Shown: positions 24,338 through 32,984, numbered from the stretch's first letter. The stretch is 39,323 nucleotides of DNA from Actinomycetota bacterium (GCA_003168255.1 PMSU01000080.1:1-39323), one strand, 5' to 3'. Numbers and translations are program-made. Notes: generated from the letters alone by a model not told the origin.

Positions 24338-26169
24338 CCGTACCGGCTACCGACCGGGGGACAGTGACAAAGGCTGGCCGTGCCGCCGGCGGGATCGGCC
24401 GTCCCGCCGTGCTGATCGGCGTGATCACCGGCGTGGCGAACATTGTCGGGTTCGGCAGGCAGCTCGTGTTCGCCCACACGGTGGGGGCCTCCTGCCTGGG
24501 CACCGCATACGCGACCGCCAACCAGGTGCCCAACATCATCTACGCGATCGTGCTGGGCGGCGCCCTCACCGGCATGGTGGTGCCCGTGCTGGCCGGCCCG
24601 GCGCTGGCGGGTGCGAAGGCCGAGGCGCGGCAGACATCATCGGCGATGCTCACCTGGACCCTGCTGCTGCTCGTCCCGGTCAGCCTCGCCGTGCTAGCGG
24701 CGGCGCGACCGGTAGCCTCGCTGCTGCTGGCCAGCACGCCAGGATGCCCGCACGCGACCATGCTCGCGGTCGGCTCACGGATGCTCGCCGTGTTCGCGCC
24801 GCAGATCGTGCTGTACGGGCTGGCCGTCGTCGGTTACGGGATCCTCCAGGCGCACCGCAGGTTCGCCTTCCCGGCACTCGCGCCGGTGCTGTCCAGCATC
24901 GTCGTGGCCGCCGCGTACTTCGCCTTCGTGCCGCTCGACCACGGTCACGGAGTGGGCGACCTGCCGCATTCCGCGGAACTCATGCTGTCGGTCGGCACCA
25001 CCGCCGGCGTGGCCGCGCTCGCCCTCACTGCCCTGGCCCCGGTACACCGGCTCCGGCTGCGACTGCGGCCGACGCTGCGGTTCCCGCCAGGTGTGGGTGC
25101 TCGGGTGCGGGCTCTCGCCCTGGCGGGAATCGCGGCCGTGGTCGCGCAGAACGTGAGTACGGTCGTGGTGATCGTGCTCGCGAACGCCCGCGGCGGCTCG
25201 GGCGCCCTGGTGCTCTACAACTACGGCTGGCAGGTGTTCTTCGTGCCTTACGCGGTGCTCGCGGTGCCGATCGCGACCAGCGCGTTCCCGGTACTCTCCG
25301 CGTCCGCGGCAGACGAGCGGACACCCGCCGGGACCGAGATGCCCGGTCCGCGGGTCAGCACGGAGGCTGGCGCAGCCGATGCGGACGCTAGCCCGGCCGA
25401 TGGGGTGGCTGGCCCGGCCGGCGCGGTAGCTAGCCCGGGTCGTGCCGGGGCCAGCTCTGCTGCTGCGGGGGCCGGTCCTGCTGCGGCGGAGGCCAGCCCG
25501 GCCAGTACTCCGGACTTCGACGCTGCCGCCGCCTCCTCCACGCGCGCCGCCGCCCTCGTATCGTGGCTCGGGGTCGCGCTGCTGGCAGGCGCCTGCGTTC
25601 CGGCCGCTCGCGTATTCCTCTCCCATAACACGGGTGCCGACCACGCCCAGGCCCGCGAGCTGGCCTGGGCGCTGGCCGCGTTCGCGCCCGGCCTCGCCGG
25701 GTTCGGCCTGGCCGCGAACCTGTCCCGGGTGCTCTTCGCCTGCCGGCGGACCAGGATCGCGGCGGCAGCGGTCACCGGCGGCTGGCTCCTGGTGATCGCG
25801 GCCGACCTGGTGATCGTGCCGCTGGTTCCCGGCAACTGGGTGGTGCCTGCTCTCGGGCTCGGCAACACCGTCGGCCTGACCGTAGCCGGGGTCGCGCTGC
25901 TCCGCGCCGTTCGGCGGGCACGCGGCCGCGCCGTGCTGCACGGCGTCACGCGGGCCGGCGCGGCCGGGCTGGCGGCCGCACTGGCCGGCGCGGCCGCCGG
26001 GACTGGGGTGTCCGCGGCGCTGCGGCTCAACGGCTTCCTGCCGAACGTGGCCGTCGTCCTGCTCGCCTCCGCCTGCGCGGCGCTGGCCTTCGCGCTGGTT
26101 GTCCTCGCGCTCGACGGGGGAGAGGTGCGGTCGCTCGCATCCCGTGCCAAGTCGAGGCTGGCGCGATGA
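24334..26169 (+). CDS. murJ: Lipid II flippase MurJ
   Basis: The 611-aa polytopic protein of the MVF/MOP superfamily exports lipid II for peptidoglycan synthesis. The first span carries GVITGVANIVGFGRQLVFA, followed by YATANQVPNIIYAIVLGGAL, both typical of MurJ. About 14 spans are visible. The GTG at 24334 overlaps the preceding stop (GTGA). A loop at about residues 333-405, after the YAVLAVPIATSAFPVLS segment, is expanded by an Ala/Gly/Pro-rich 7-aa repeat; in most MurJ proteins this loop is about 15 residues. It sits between the MraY-like gene and a GT4 gene, an envelope assembly context. Confidence 0.93.
   Translation: MTVPATDRGTVTKAGRAAGGIGRPAVLIGVITGVANIVGFGRQLVFAHTVGASCLGTAYATANQVPNIIYAIVLGGALTGMVVPVLAGPALAGAKAEARQTSSAMLTWTLLLLVPVSLAVLAAARPVASLLLASTPGCPHATMLAVGSRMLAVFAPQIVLYGLAVVGYGILQAHRRFAFPALAPVLSSIVVAAAYFAFVPLDHGHGVGDLPHSAELMLSVGTTAGVAALALTALAPVHRLRLRLRPTLRFPPGVGARVRALALAGIAAVVAQNVSTVVVIVLANARGGSGALVLYNYGWQVFFVPYAVLAVPIATSAFPVLSASAADERTPAGTEMPGPRVSTEAGAADADASPADGVAGPAGAVASPGRAGASSAAAGAGPAAAEASPASTPDFDAAAASSTRAAALVSWLGVALLAGACVPAARVFLSHNTGADHAQARELAWALAAFAPGLAGFGLAANLSRVLFACRRTRIAAAAVTGGWLLVIAADLVIVPLVPGNWVVPALGLGNTVGLTVAGVALLRAVRRARGRAVLHGVTRAGAAGLAAALAGAAAGTGVSAALRLNGFLPNVAVVLLASACAALAFALVVLALDGGEVRSLASRAKSRLAR
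25378..25503 (+). repeat. 21-bp in-frame degenerate repeat in murJ, 6 copies
   Basis: Six 7-aa units (DADASPA, DGVAGPA, GAVASPG, RAGASSA, AAGAGPA, AAEASPA) expand a cytoplasmic loop of MurJ. The units share a GCx(A/G)GCCC-type core but have drifted more than the other arrays in the window. Confidence 0.65.
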
Positions 26170-27431
26170 GGGTCGCCTACGTTCTCGGCACGTCCGCGGG
26201 TGGAACGGCGCGGCATGTCCGGATGCTGGCCGACGGCCTGGCCCGCCGCGGCGTGGTCGTAAGCGTGTACGCCCCGGCCGCGACCTGGACCACGCCCGCC
26301 GTTCCCGCGGAAGCGCGACCCACGATCACAACCGACGTTCCCGCGGGAACGCGGGACGACACGTTGGCCGACGTTCCTGCGGGAACAGGTGAAGGTTCCC
26401 CGGGCGGCGTTCCCGCGGGAACGCGTGAGGGTCCCCCGGCCGGCGTTCCCGCGGGAACGCGTAGCGACGCGGGAGTACCACATTTCGCGGCGGTTGAGAT
26501 CGCCGACCGTCCCCGGCCGTCGCGCGATCTAGCCGCGGTCCTGCGGCTGCGCCGCCTACTGGCCAGGTCGCGGCCCGATATCGTGCACGCGCACGGGCTG
26601 CGGGCGGGTGCCCTGGCCGCGCTCGCGATTGGCAGTGGCACGGCACGGCCCGGCCTGGTCGTCACCGTGCACAATGCCGCGCCCGCCGGCGGCCCGGCCG
26701 GCGCTGTGTACCGGCTGCTCGAGCACCTCGTCGCCCGCAAAGCCGGTCAGGTGCTCTGTGTGTCCGGTGACCTGGAGGCGCGGATGCGCAGGCTCGGTGC
26801 CCGCAACGTGGCACGCGCCGTGGTGCCCGCCCCGCCTGCCCCGCCGGACGTTTCCGCGGAAACCCTTGCCGGACTGCGATCCGAACTCGGCATCGGCCGC
26901 GCCCCCGTCATTCTCGCCGTGGCCAGACTGGCCCCGCAGAAGGGCCTCGACACCCTCGTCGAGGCCGCAGGTCACTGGCAGGACCGTGGCCCTGCGCCGC
27001 TGCTGGTGATCGCCGGGACGGGACCGCTGCAAGCCGAGCTAGCCCGCCGCGCCGAGGCCGGCCAGGTAAGGTCGCGTTTCCTCGGCCACCGCGACGACGT
27101 GCCTGCCTTGCTGGCGGCCGCGGACGTCGTGGTTCTGCCGAGCGTCTGGGAGGGGCAGCCGCTGATCGTGCAGGAGACGCTGCGGGCAGGCAAGCCACTG
27201 GTGGCCTCCCGGGTCGGCGGAATTCCCGACCTCACCGGGGAAGATGCCGCGCTGCTGATCCCGCCAGGAGATGCAGCCGCACTATCCGCGGCGGTGCTCT
27301 CGGTGCTCGACGATCCCGCGCTGTCCGCACGGCTCAGCGAATCCGCGATCAAGCAGGCCGGAACGCTGCCCTCCGAGGATGACGCGCTGGACGCCGCGAT
27401 GGCGGCCTACCATCACCTCGCTCCCAGCTAG
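26166..27431 (+). CDS. GT4-family glycosyltransferase with repeat insertion
   Basis: The 421-aa enzyme has a GT-B fold: the N-terminal half starts MRVAYVLGTSAGGTARHVRM, with IVHAHGLRAG (about 139-148); the C-terminal half has GIGRAPVILAVARLAPQKGL and the EX7E motif E329/E337 in WEGQPLIVQE. It should transfer a sugar from a nucleotide donor, probably to a lipid or envelope acceptor given the MurJ neighbour; the acceptor is unknown. Residues 46-105 are an insertion of five 12-aa repeats beginning VPAGT that is not part of the fold. It overlaps murJ by 4 bp and ends the conserved block. Confidence 0.92.
   Translation: MRVAYVLGTSAGGTARHVRMLADGLARRGVVVSVYAPAATWTTPAVPAEARPTITTDVPAGTRDDTLADVPAGTGEGSPGGVPAGTREGPPAGVPAGTRSDAGVPHFAAVEIADRPRPSRDLAAVLRLRRLLARSRPDIVHAHGLRAGALAALAIGSGTARPGLVVTVHNAAPAGGPAGAVYRLLEHLVARKAGQVLCVSGDLEARMRRLGARNVARAVVPAPPAPPDVSAETLAGLRSELGIGRAPVILAVARLAPQKGLDTLVEAAGHWQDRGPAPLLVIAGTGPLQAELARRAEAGQVRSRFLGHRDDVPALLAAADVVVLPSVWEGQPLIVQETLRAGKPLVASRVGGIPDLTGEDAALLIPPGDAAALSAAVLSVLDDPALSARLSESAIKQAGTLPSEDDALDAAMAAYHHLAPS
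26301..26458 (+). repeat. 36-bp repeats, each with a 14-bp palindrome
   Basis: GTTCCCGCGGGAAC or a near copy starts at 26301 (imperfect), 26337, 26373 (one mismatch), 26409 and 26445: an exact 36-bp period. The palindrome encodes VPAG(T). Three copies are perfect palindromes. A related perfect palindrome GTTTCCGCGGAAAC stands alone at 26850-26863 in the same gene. Confidence 0.88.
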
Positions 27432-27674
27432 GCTCAACTTACGTTGGCGTGTCGCTTGAAAAGGGCATCTGAGCTGTGGAAACGCTGCTTTCAGTTGCGA
27501 ATTCGTAGCCAGAAAGATCCAGCAAGCCTCGGGCGTGGTACTAAGTTGATCATCGACGGACGGCCCAGGCGCCGCGCCGGAGAGCGGCATGTAGCCAGAA
27601 CATCAACTCAGCCCGTCCATCGTTTGCCCAGGTCTACACCGGTATCCGTACCACCTGGACGACGTAACTTCGGG
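27432..27674. other. Non-coding junction between conserved block and accessory DNA
   Basis: These 243 bp hold no supported gene. They are lower in GC than the flanks. Short segments recur in inverted order (AAGTTGATCATCGACGGACGG at about 27543 and ATCAACTCAGCCCGTCCATCG at about 27602), which could be a decayed element end, but no transposase remnant is readable. Confidence 0.4.
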
Positions 27675-28862
27675 CTAGGAAGGTGTCATCCGGTGCGGCA
27701 TTAGGCACTCTAAATCGAACTGGACGATCTTCTCGTAGAGATTTGTCCCGGCCGTGAACGAGATGCCGTCGGCACTCCACGCCCGGGGGGTGTGGCCGCT
27801 GGTGACGGTCGCGTTCTGGTTGCTGCCGGGGGTGCGCAGGTGGGTGCCGTGTTTGAGGGCGGCGGCGTTGTTCACCGTGCCCGACAAGCTGCCCACCACC
27901 CGTCCGTCGAGGTAGAGCGTCTGCGTGTCGCCCGCGGCGGTGAGCACCGCCAGGTGCCAGTTCCCGTCCGTCACCGCCGAACTGGAGGTGATCGGGGTGG
28001 CCTTGCCGTTCCAGAACTCGCCGCGCAGGTTCCCGTGGCTGTCCACGTACAGGTTGGGCGTGTAGTTGCGCGGGGTGCTCGAATCGGTGATCGGGTCCGC
28101 CGACGAGCCGAAGATCACTCCGTTGATCGTGGTGGTCTTGAACCACACGGCCAGCGACTGGTAGCTCGCGCCGGACACCAGGTTGGTCGGGAGCTTGAGA
28201 TAGGAGGAGGTCCCGTTGAACGATGCCGCAGTAGCTGTCGAGCCGGCCAGCGGCCCCGGCTTGCCCAGCGTCACGCCGGAGTAGGTCGCGTTGTCGGTAC
28301 CCTCGTTGGCCAGCACCGAACTGGCCGCCGTCGTCCCCGAGGCCTCATCCAGCCGCCAGTACGAATGCGGGCCGGTGTCCAGGACCGCCGTTGACCGGCC
28401 GGGGTACACGAACTCGGTGCGGGAACCGTCAGCGTTCTGGTACACCCTGGACTGGGCGGTCGCGGCAGCCGGCAACAGCCGGCTGGTTGAGCTGACAAAG
28501 CGGGCCTGCCCGCCAGGCCCGGTGCGGTATAGGGGCGTCGTCGCTGCGTGCGGGCGGTAGGCAGGCAGTTGCCCCCGGCCCTTACCGGGAGGCCGCCCCC
28601 GGCCCCGGCCCGCCCGCGTCGCCCAGGCTGGCACCTGATGATGCAGCCCGGCGGCCGTGCCCCAGGCCTGATGCGGGGGCCGGGGCGCTGGCCCCGGTCC
28701 GGTCAGCCACGCCCGCAGGCTACCCAGCGGCAGCGAAGGCCAGCCGCCCGTTGCGGCGGCGGCGGGCGCCCACGCCGCCATGGGCAGCCATACCAGCATG
28801 ACCAGCGCGGCCAGCCGGACCGGCCGCCGGACGCCGCGGGGGCGGCGTCACGCGCCTGACAT
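27675..28862 (-). pseudogene. LamG (concanavalin-like) domain gene remnant
   Basis: A LamG/laminin-G-like domain is readable at the C-terminal side: YWRLDEASGT, then SFNGTSSYLKLP, LAVWFKTTT, LYVDSHGNLRGEFWNG and TLYLDGRVVGSL. This fold binds sugars or proteins outside the cell. Upstream, the frame reads from an ATG at 28862 as MSGA, then a TGA at 28848-28850, then RRPRGVRRPVRLAALVMLVW and a hydrophobic stretch ending APAAAATG, a complete signal peptide cut by the stop. At the other end the domain breaks off after AGTNLYEKI, without its last strands. Both ends thus look damaged. The ATG at 28799 could still give a 374-aa product with a weaker signal sequence. Confidence 0.65.
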
Positions 28863-29126
28863 AGACCTTTTGGGATGCCGGACCCGCAAGCCGGCTCAGC
28901 TCATCGCGCCGCCGCCGGCGCTGGCGGGCCATCGCCGGCATCCGCTTACGCTGGTCCCCGGCACCGGGCATCCGCTGCACCTCCAAGCCCTCATGACCGT
29001 CGTCGGCCACACGACGCGAGCCCCGCCGCTACCGCGCCGGTACCGGGCTGGGCCGGTAAACCAACGCGGGCGTCGTCGGTAGACCATTGTGCCCGGTAAC
29101 GCAAGGAGTTCATGGCTGCAAGGAAC
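28863..29126. other. Intergenic region downstream of allantoicase
   Basis: The 264 bp between the allantoicase stop and the LamG remnant contain no gene I can support. Translations are Arg/Ala/Pro-rich without pattern. No clear terminator for the allantoin operon is visible. Confidence 0.4.
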
Positions 29127-30182
29127 TCACCGGGTCTCCTGCCAGCGGCGCTGAAGGTCGGCGAGCCCGTCTGCGGTCAGCGAGCCGAACAGCCGGAGCC
29201 GGGCCACCCCGCCATCGGGAAAGATGTCCAGCCGCACGTGGGTGGCCGCCGTCCCATCGACAAGAAACCGGTGCGCGGTGTCTGGCTGGAGCCGGGTCCG
29301 CGGCAGCAGCCCGAACCAGGCATCAGGGTCGGCCAGCGGCGCAACACGCGCGTCGATCCCCGACAGCGAAGCGGCGCCGGGTGCGTTCCCCTTGTAGTGC
29401 AGGGTGTCGATCTCGGCCAGCCGCACCACCCCGGCGGCGGCGAGCCGGACGATGAGCCAGTCGTTCCCCTCGCCCCGGCGGCGCCTGGTCTCCCAGCCCT
29501 CGCCCATCACCGCGGGCAGGCCGGGGGAGATGGTGTTGCGCGGCGCGGAGAAGAACCGGTCGCTGCATTCCACGATGTCCGCGCCGAGCTCCACCGCGGC
29601 CAGGTCGACGGTCAGGCCGGTGACCAGGGCAGGGTCGGGCACCACTTCGCCGTGTACCCGGAGCCTGGCCACCCCGCCGTCGGGGAAGATGTTCAGCCGC
29701 ACGTGCGTCCTGCGCCGGGCCCCCGCCACCGGGAACACATGCTCCCGGTCGCCGGCCACCGGGCTGCGCGGCACGATCTCCTCCCAGTCGGCGCTCGCCA
29801 GGTCGGCGATCCCCGGGTAGCCGGGCATCGCGCATGCCTGGACCGAGCAGGACTGCGGATGGTTGCCGGTGAAGAACGCGGTATCCACCACGACATCGCG
29901 CACGACGCACGGGGCGCCGAGCCGGATCACCGCCCAGTCATGGGCACCAGGCGCCGGCAGCGAGCCGTCGGGAAGATGCCGGCGCCTGGTCTCCCAGCCG
30001 TCGTACAGCTGTCCCTTGGGACCGAACGTCCGCGCCTGATGGGCCGGCGCATCCGGCTTGATCAAGTGGTCCCGTTCGGCAAAAAATTCGTCGCTGGCCG
30101 CCACCACAGATCCGCGGAGCGCGCGCGACGCGAGATCGGGCAGTCCGGCCTGACCGGACGCGGCAGGGTCAGCCACCGTCAT
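29127..30182 (-). CDS. alc: Allantoicase
   Basis: The 351-aa enzyme hydrolyses allantoate to ureidoglycolate and urea. It consists of two homologous jelly-roll domains; each ends with nearly the same signature, THVRLNIFPDGGVARLRVHG (about 159-178) and THVRLDIFPDGGVARLRLFG (about 313-332). The GWETRRRR segment also appears in both halves. GGGGAGAAA precedes the ATG. The start overlaps the end of allantoinase by 14 bp, so it is the last gene of glxK-allB-alc. Confidence 0.96.
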   Translation of the reverse strand: MTVADPAASGQAGLPDLASRALRGSVVAASDEFFAERDHLIKPDAPAHQARTFGPKGQLYDGWETRRRHLPDGSLPAPGAHDWAVIRLGAPCVVRDVVVDTAFFTGNHPQSCSVQACAMPGYPGIADLASADWEEIVPRSPVAGDREHVFPVAGARRRTHVRLNIFPDGGVARLRVHGEVVPDPALVTGLTVDLAAVELGADIVECSDRFFSAPRNTISPGLPAVMGEGWETRRRRGEGNDWLIVRLAAAGVVRLAEIDTLHYKGNAPGAASLSGIDARVAPLADPDAWFGLLPRTRLQPDTAHRFLVDGTAATHVRLDIFPDGGVARLRLFGSLTADGLADLQRRWQETR

Positions 30183-31503
30183 TTTCTCCCCTGCGCAGCA
30201 GGCGGCCAGCGGGCCGGCCGGCCAGGGTGATCACCTGGCCGCGGAGCCAGACCTGCCGGACGGCCCCGGCCAGCACGCGGCCCTCGTATGGGGTGACCGG
30301 GCTGCGGTGCTGAAGGTCGGCGCCCCGGACGGTGAATTTCGCCTCGGGATCGAACGCGACCAGGTCGGCGTCGCAGCCGGCCGCGATCGCCCCCTTGCCG
30401 GGCAGGCCGGCCAGCGCGGCGGGACCGGCGGCCATCCACCGGGCCACGTCGGCCAGCGTCCGGCCGCGCCGCCGCGCGGCAGTCCAGACCGCGCAGAGCC
30501 CGAGCTGGAGCGACGCGATGCCGCCCCACGCCGCGCCGAAGTCACCCGACTCCCGCCGCTTCAGCTCGGGCGGGCAGGGCGAATGGTCGGAGACAACGCA
30601 GTCGATGGCGCCGGTCTCGAGCCCGCGCCACAGCGCCTCCCTGTTGACCGCGTCCCTGATCGGCGGGCAGCACTTGAACTCGGTTCCGCCCGGCGGCACC
30701 TCCTCGGCGGCGAAGAACAGGTAGTGCGGGCAGGTTTCCGCGGTCAGCGCGATGCCCGCTCCTTTCGCGCCGCTGATCATGGCGACGCATTCGGCGGCGG
30801 ACAGGTGCACGATGTGCGCCCGTGCCCCGGTGCCCGCGGCCGCCGAGATGACCGTCTCGATGGCGCGGCGTTCGGCCCGCGGCGGCCTGGACGCCACGAA
30901 GGACGAGTAGTCGGGCCCCGACGCGCCGCCGATCTCGGCCGGGTCCTCGGCATGCACGGCCAGCACCGCGCCGGTGCCGTTGAGCTCGGCCATCGCCGCC
31001 CGCAGGCCCGCCGCATCGAGCGGCGGGAATTCCGGCACCCCGGAGTCGGCCAGGAAGCACTTGAACCCGGTCACGCCGGCCTCGTGCAGCGCCCGCAGCT
31101 CAGGCTGGCTGCCGGGAACGGCCCCGCCCCAGAATGCCACGTCCACCGCGCACTTGCCCGCCGCCGCGGCCCGCTTGGCCGCCAGCGCCGACGCGGTGAG
31201 GGTGGGCGGCAGCGAGTTCAGCGGCATGTCGCAGATGGTGGTGACCCCGCCGGCCGCGGCCGCCCTGGTGGCGGTCTCGAAGCCCTCCCACTGCGTCCGG
31301 CCCGGCTCGTTCACGTGCACGTGCGTGTCCACCAAGCCGGGCAGCAGGACGAGATCGCCAAGGTCGTCATCGCGAGCCGCGCCCAGCCGCGCGCCGTAGT
31401 CGGCGATCGCCACAATCTTTTCCTGCCGAACGGCCACGGCCGCAGCCTGCACGCCGCCGGGGAGCACGACCCGGCGTGACCTGATCACGAGGTCGTAGCT
31501 CAT
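30169..31503 (-). CDS. allB: Allantoinase
   Basis: This 444-aa amidohydrolase opens the hydantoin ring of allantoin to give allantoate. Metal ligands: H61 and H63 (THVHVNEPGR), the carboxylated K148 (GFKCF), H184 (VHAED), H230 or H233 (HIVHLS) and D306 (VSDHSPC). The C-terminal small domain with DADLVAFDPEAKFTV is normal. It overlaps glycerate kinase by 4 bp (ATGA) and allantoicase by 14 bp, giving one transcript. The operon allows use of purine-derived allantoin as nitrogen source. Confidence 0.96.
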   Translation of the reverse strand: MSYDLVIRSRRVVLPGGVQAAAVAVRQEKIVAIADYGARLGAARDDDLGDLVLLPGLVDTHVHVNEPGRTQWEGFETATRAAAAGGVTTICDMPLNSLPPTLTASALAAKRAAAAGKCAVDVAFWGGAVPGSQPELRALHEAGVTGFKCFLADSGVPEFPPLDAAGLRAAMAELNGTGAVLAVHAEDPAEIGGASGPDYSSFVASRPPRAERRAIETVISAAAGTGARAHIVHLSAAECVAMISGAKGAGIALTAETCPHYLFFAAEEVPPGGTEFKCCPPIRDAVNREALWRGLETGAIDCVVSDHSPCPPELKRRESGDFGAAWGGIASLQLGLCAVWTAARRRGRTLADVARWMAAGPAALAGLPGKGAIAAGCDADLVAFDPEAKFTVRGADLQHRSPVTPYEGRVLAGAVRQVWLRGQVITLAGRPAGRLLRRGENDGG

Positions 31504-32720
31504 GACGGACCCGCCGTAGCCTCACCAGGGCCGGTCGGCGGCAGCCAGTCGGCGGCGAGCCTGCGCGCTGCTTCCTCGAGCAGCGGCCCGGCGTTGGCCA
31601 GGCAGCGGTCGAGATCGGGCTCGATGTCGGTGAGGGCGTAGGCGGCATCGAAGCCGGCCCCGCGCAGTTGCGCGGGGGTGAGCGTGCAGCTGCCGGCGAC
31701 CGCGATGACAGGCAGGCGCGCTGCGGCGCGCGCGACCCCGGCCGGAGCCTTGCCGCGGAGCGTCTGGGGGTCCAGCGCCCCCTCGCCGGTGATGACCAGC
31801 CGAGCCCCCGCGAGTCGCTGGGTAAAGGAGATCATGTCGAGTATCAGCTCAATCCCGGGGGGGGTCTGGGCGGCCAAGAAGGCGAGCGCGGCGAAACCGA
31901 GTCCCCCGGCAGCGCCCGCGCCCGGCTCATCTCTGAGCCGGGTGACCCGCTGTGATTGTTCGTGTCCGTACTGCCATCCTTGCGTGTGCGCTAGCCCGGC
32001 GAGTGCACGTTCGGCTATATCCGCCCAGCGGGCAAGCCCAGCCTCCAGGACCGGGACGTCCGCGGCTGACGCGCCCTTCTGCGGGCCGTACACGGCTGCG
32101 GCGCCGTGCCCGCCGAGCAGCGGGTTGTCCACGTCGGAGGCGACCAGCACCTCGATGCCGGACAGCAGGGTGATGCCGGTCAGGTCCATCCGGTCCAGCG
32201 CCGCGAGCGCCGCGCCGCCCGGCGGCAGCTCATTGCCTGCCTGGTCGAGCAGCCTGCCGCCAAGGGCCTGAAGCATTCCAGCGCCGCCGTCGCTGCTGGC
32301 CACCCCGCCGAGGCCGAGCACGATGCGCCGTGCGCCCATGGACGCTGCGGCCGCGATCAGCTCGCCGACTCCAAAGCTCGTCGCGGTCAGCGGAGCCGGC
32401 GACCCGGGCAGCCTGGTCAGCCCGCACGCCTGCGCCGCCTCGATGATCGCGGTCCCGTCCTGCCAGCCGAACTCGGCGCTGACCGGCTGCCCGGTCGGTC
32501 CCCGCACGGTCTGGCGGACTGAGCGGTAACCGGCGGCGACCGCCGCCGCCACCGTCCCGTCCCCGCCGTCGGCAACGGGGACCTGCTGAATTGCCAGGTC
32601 CCCGCGGGCACTGCGCAGCCCGGCGGTCACGTGCGCGGCAGCCTCGGCGGCAGTAAGCGTGCCCTTGAACTTGTCCGGGGCGACCAGCACGTGCCCGCCG
32701 CGCGCCTCTGCCCGTGCCAT
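31500..32720 (-). CDS. glxK: Glycerate kinase (type I, GlxK/GarK family)
   Basis: The 406-aa enzyme phosphorylates D-glycerate. The family motif APDKFKGTL is at 14-22, followed by VPVADGGDGT (48-57), GLGGVASSDGGAG and, in the C-terminal half, ITGEGALDPQTLRGKAP. As first gene of the allantoin operon it would return the glyoxylate carbon, by way of tartronate semialdehyde and glycerate, to glycolysis. The genes for glyoxylate carboligase, tartronate semialdehyde reductase and ureidoglycolate lyase are not in this window. A GGGAAG box precedes the ATG at 32720. Confidence 0.94.
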   Translation of the reverse strand: MARAEARGGHVLVAPDKFKGTLTAAEAAAHVTAGLRSARGDLAIQQVPVADGGDGTVAAAVAAGYRSVRQTVRGPTGQPVSAEFGWQDGTAIIEAAQACGLTRLPGSPAPLTATSFGVGELIAAAASMGARRIVLGLGGVASSDGGAGMLQALGGRLLDQAGNELPPGGAALAALDRMDLTGITLLSGIEVLVASDVDNPLLGGHGAAAVYGPQKGASAADVPVLEAGLARWADIAERALAGLAHTQGWQYGHEQSQRVTRLRDEPGAGAAGGLGFAALAFLAAQTPPGIELILDMISFTQRLAGARLVITGEGALDPQTLRGKAPAGVARAAARLPVIAVAGSCTLTPAQLRGAGFDAAYALTDIEPDLDRCLANAGPLLEEAARRLAADWLPPTGPGEATAGPS

Positions 32721-32957
32721 CCGCTTCCCGTCCCATGATCACGAAGAGTTGTGCGTGCTAGGGCGACAGAATAAATCCTTCCAGCCAGCACCCGCCGGCA
32801 CCGCCCGACGCCTGGTCATCACATGGACCGCCCAACTCTGAAACGACGGCTCCACCCCACACCCACGCACCGGGCGATACCGCGCAGTCTTAGCCCCCAA
32901 GGAGACCTAGCCGAACGGAAGGACATTAAACCCCCGACACATCCCGCCAGGCCCCGC

Positions 32958-32984
32958 TCCTGTGGAAATGACCTTTCTACAGGA
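32958..32984. other. Isolated 11-bp stem-loop
   Basis: TCCTGTGGAAA pairs with TTTCTACAGGA through 10 Watson-Crick pairs and one G-T pair, with a 5-nt loop (TGACC). It lies in the middle of the glxK/DUF397 gap. It can be an operator-like inverted repeat or a terminator. No T-tract is seen. Confidence 0.5.

Noticed and set aside
26301..26458. CRISPR-like array (regular 36-bp spacing)
   Set aside because: The period consists of a 14-bp palindrome plus 22 bp that are themselves partly repeated and in frame with a glycosyltransferase; there are no unique spacers and no cas genes.
26850..26863. parS-like ParB site GTTTCCGCGGAAAC
   Set aside because: The actinobacterial parS is GTTTCACGTGAAAC; the four central bases differ, and the sequence lies within a coding region.
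28720..29010. 96-codon minus-strand frame upstream of the LamG remnant
   Set aside because: Arg/Ala-rich with no pattern. The signal peptide belongs to the other frame, which is joined to the LamG domain.
30307..31479. 390-codon plus-strand open frame opposite allB
   Set aside because: Antisense shadow of a well-conserved allantoinase with all metal ligands.
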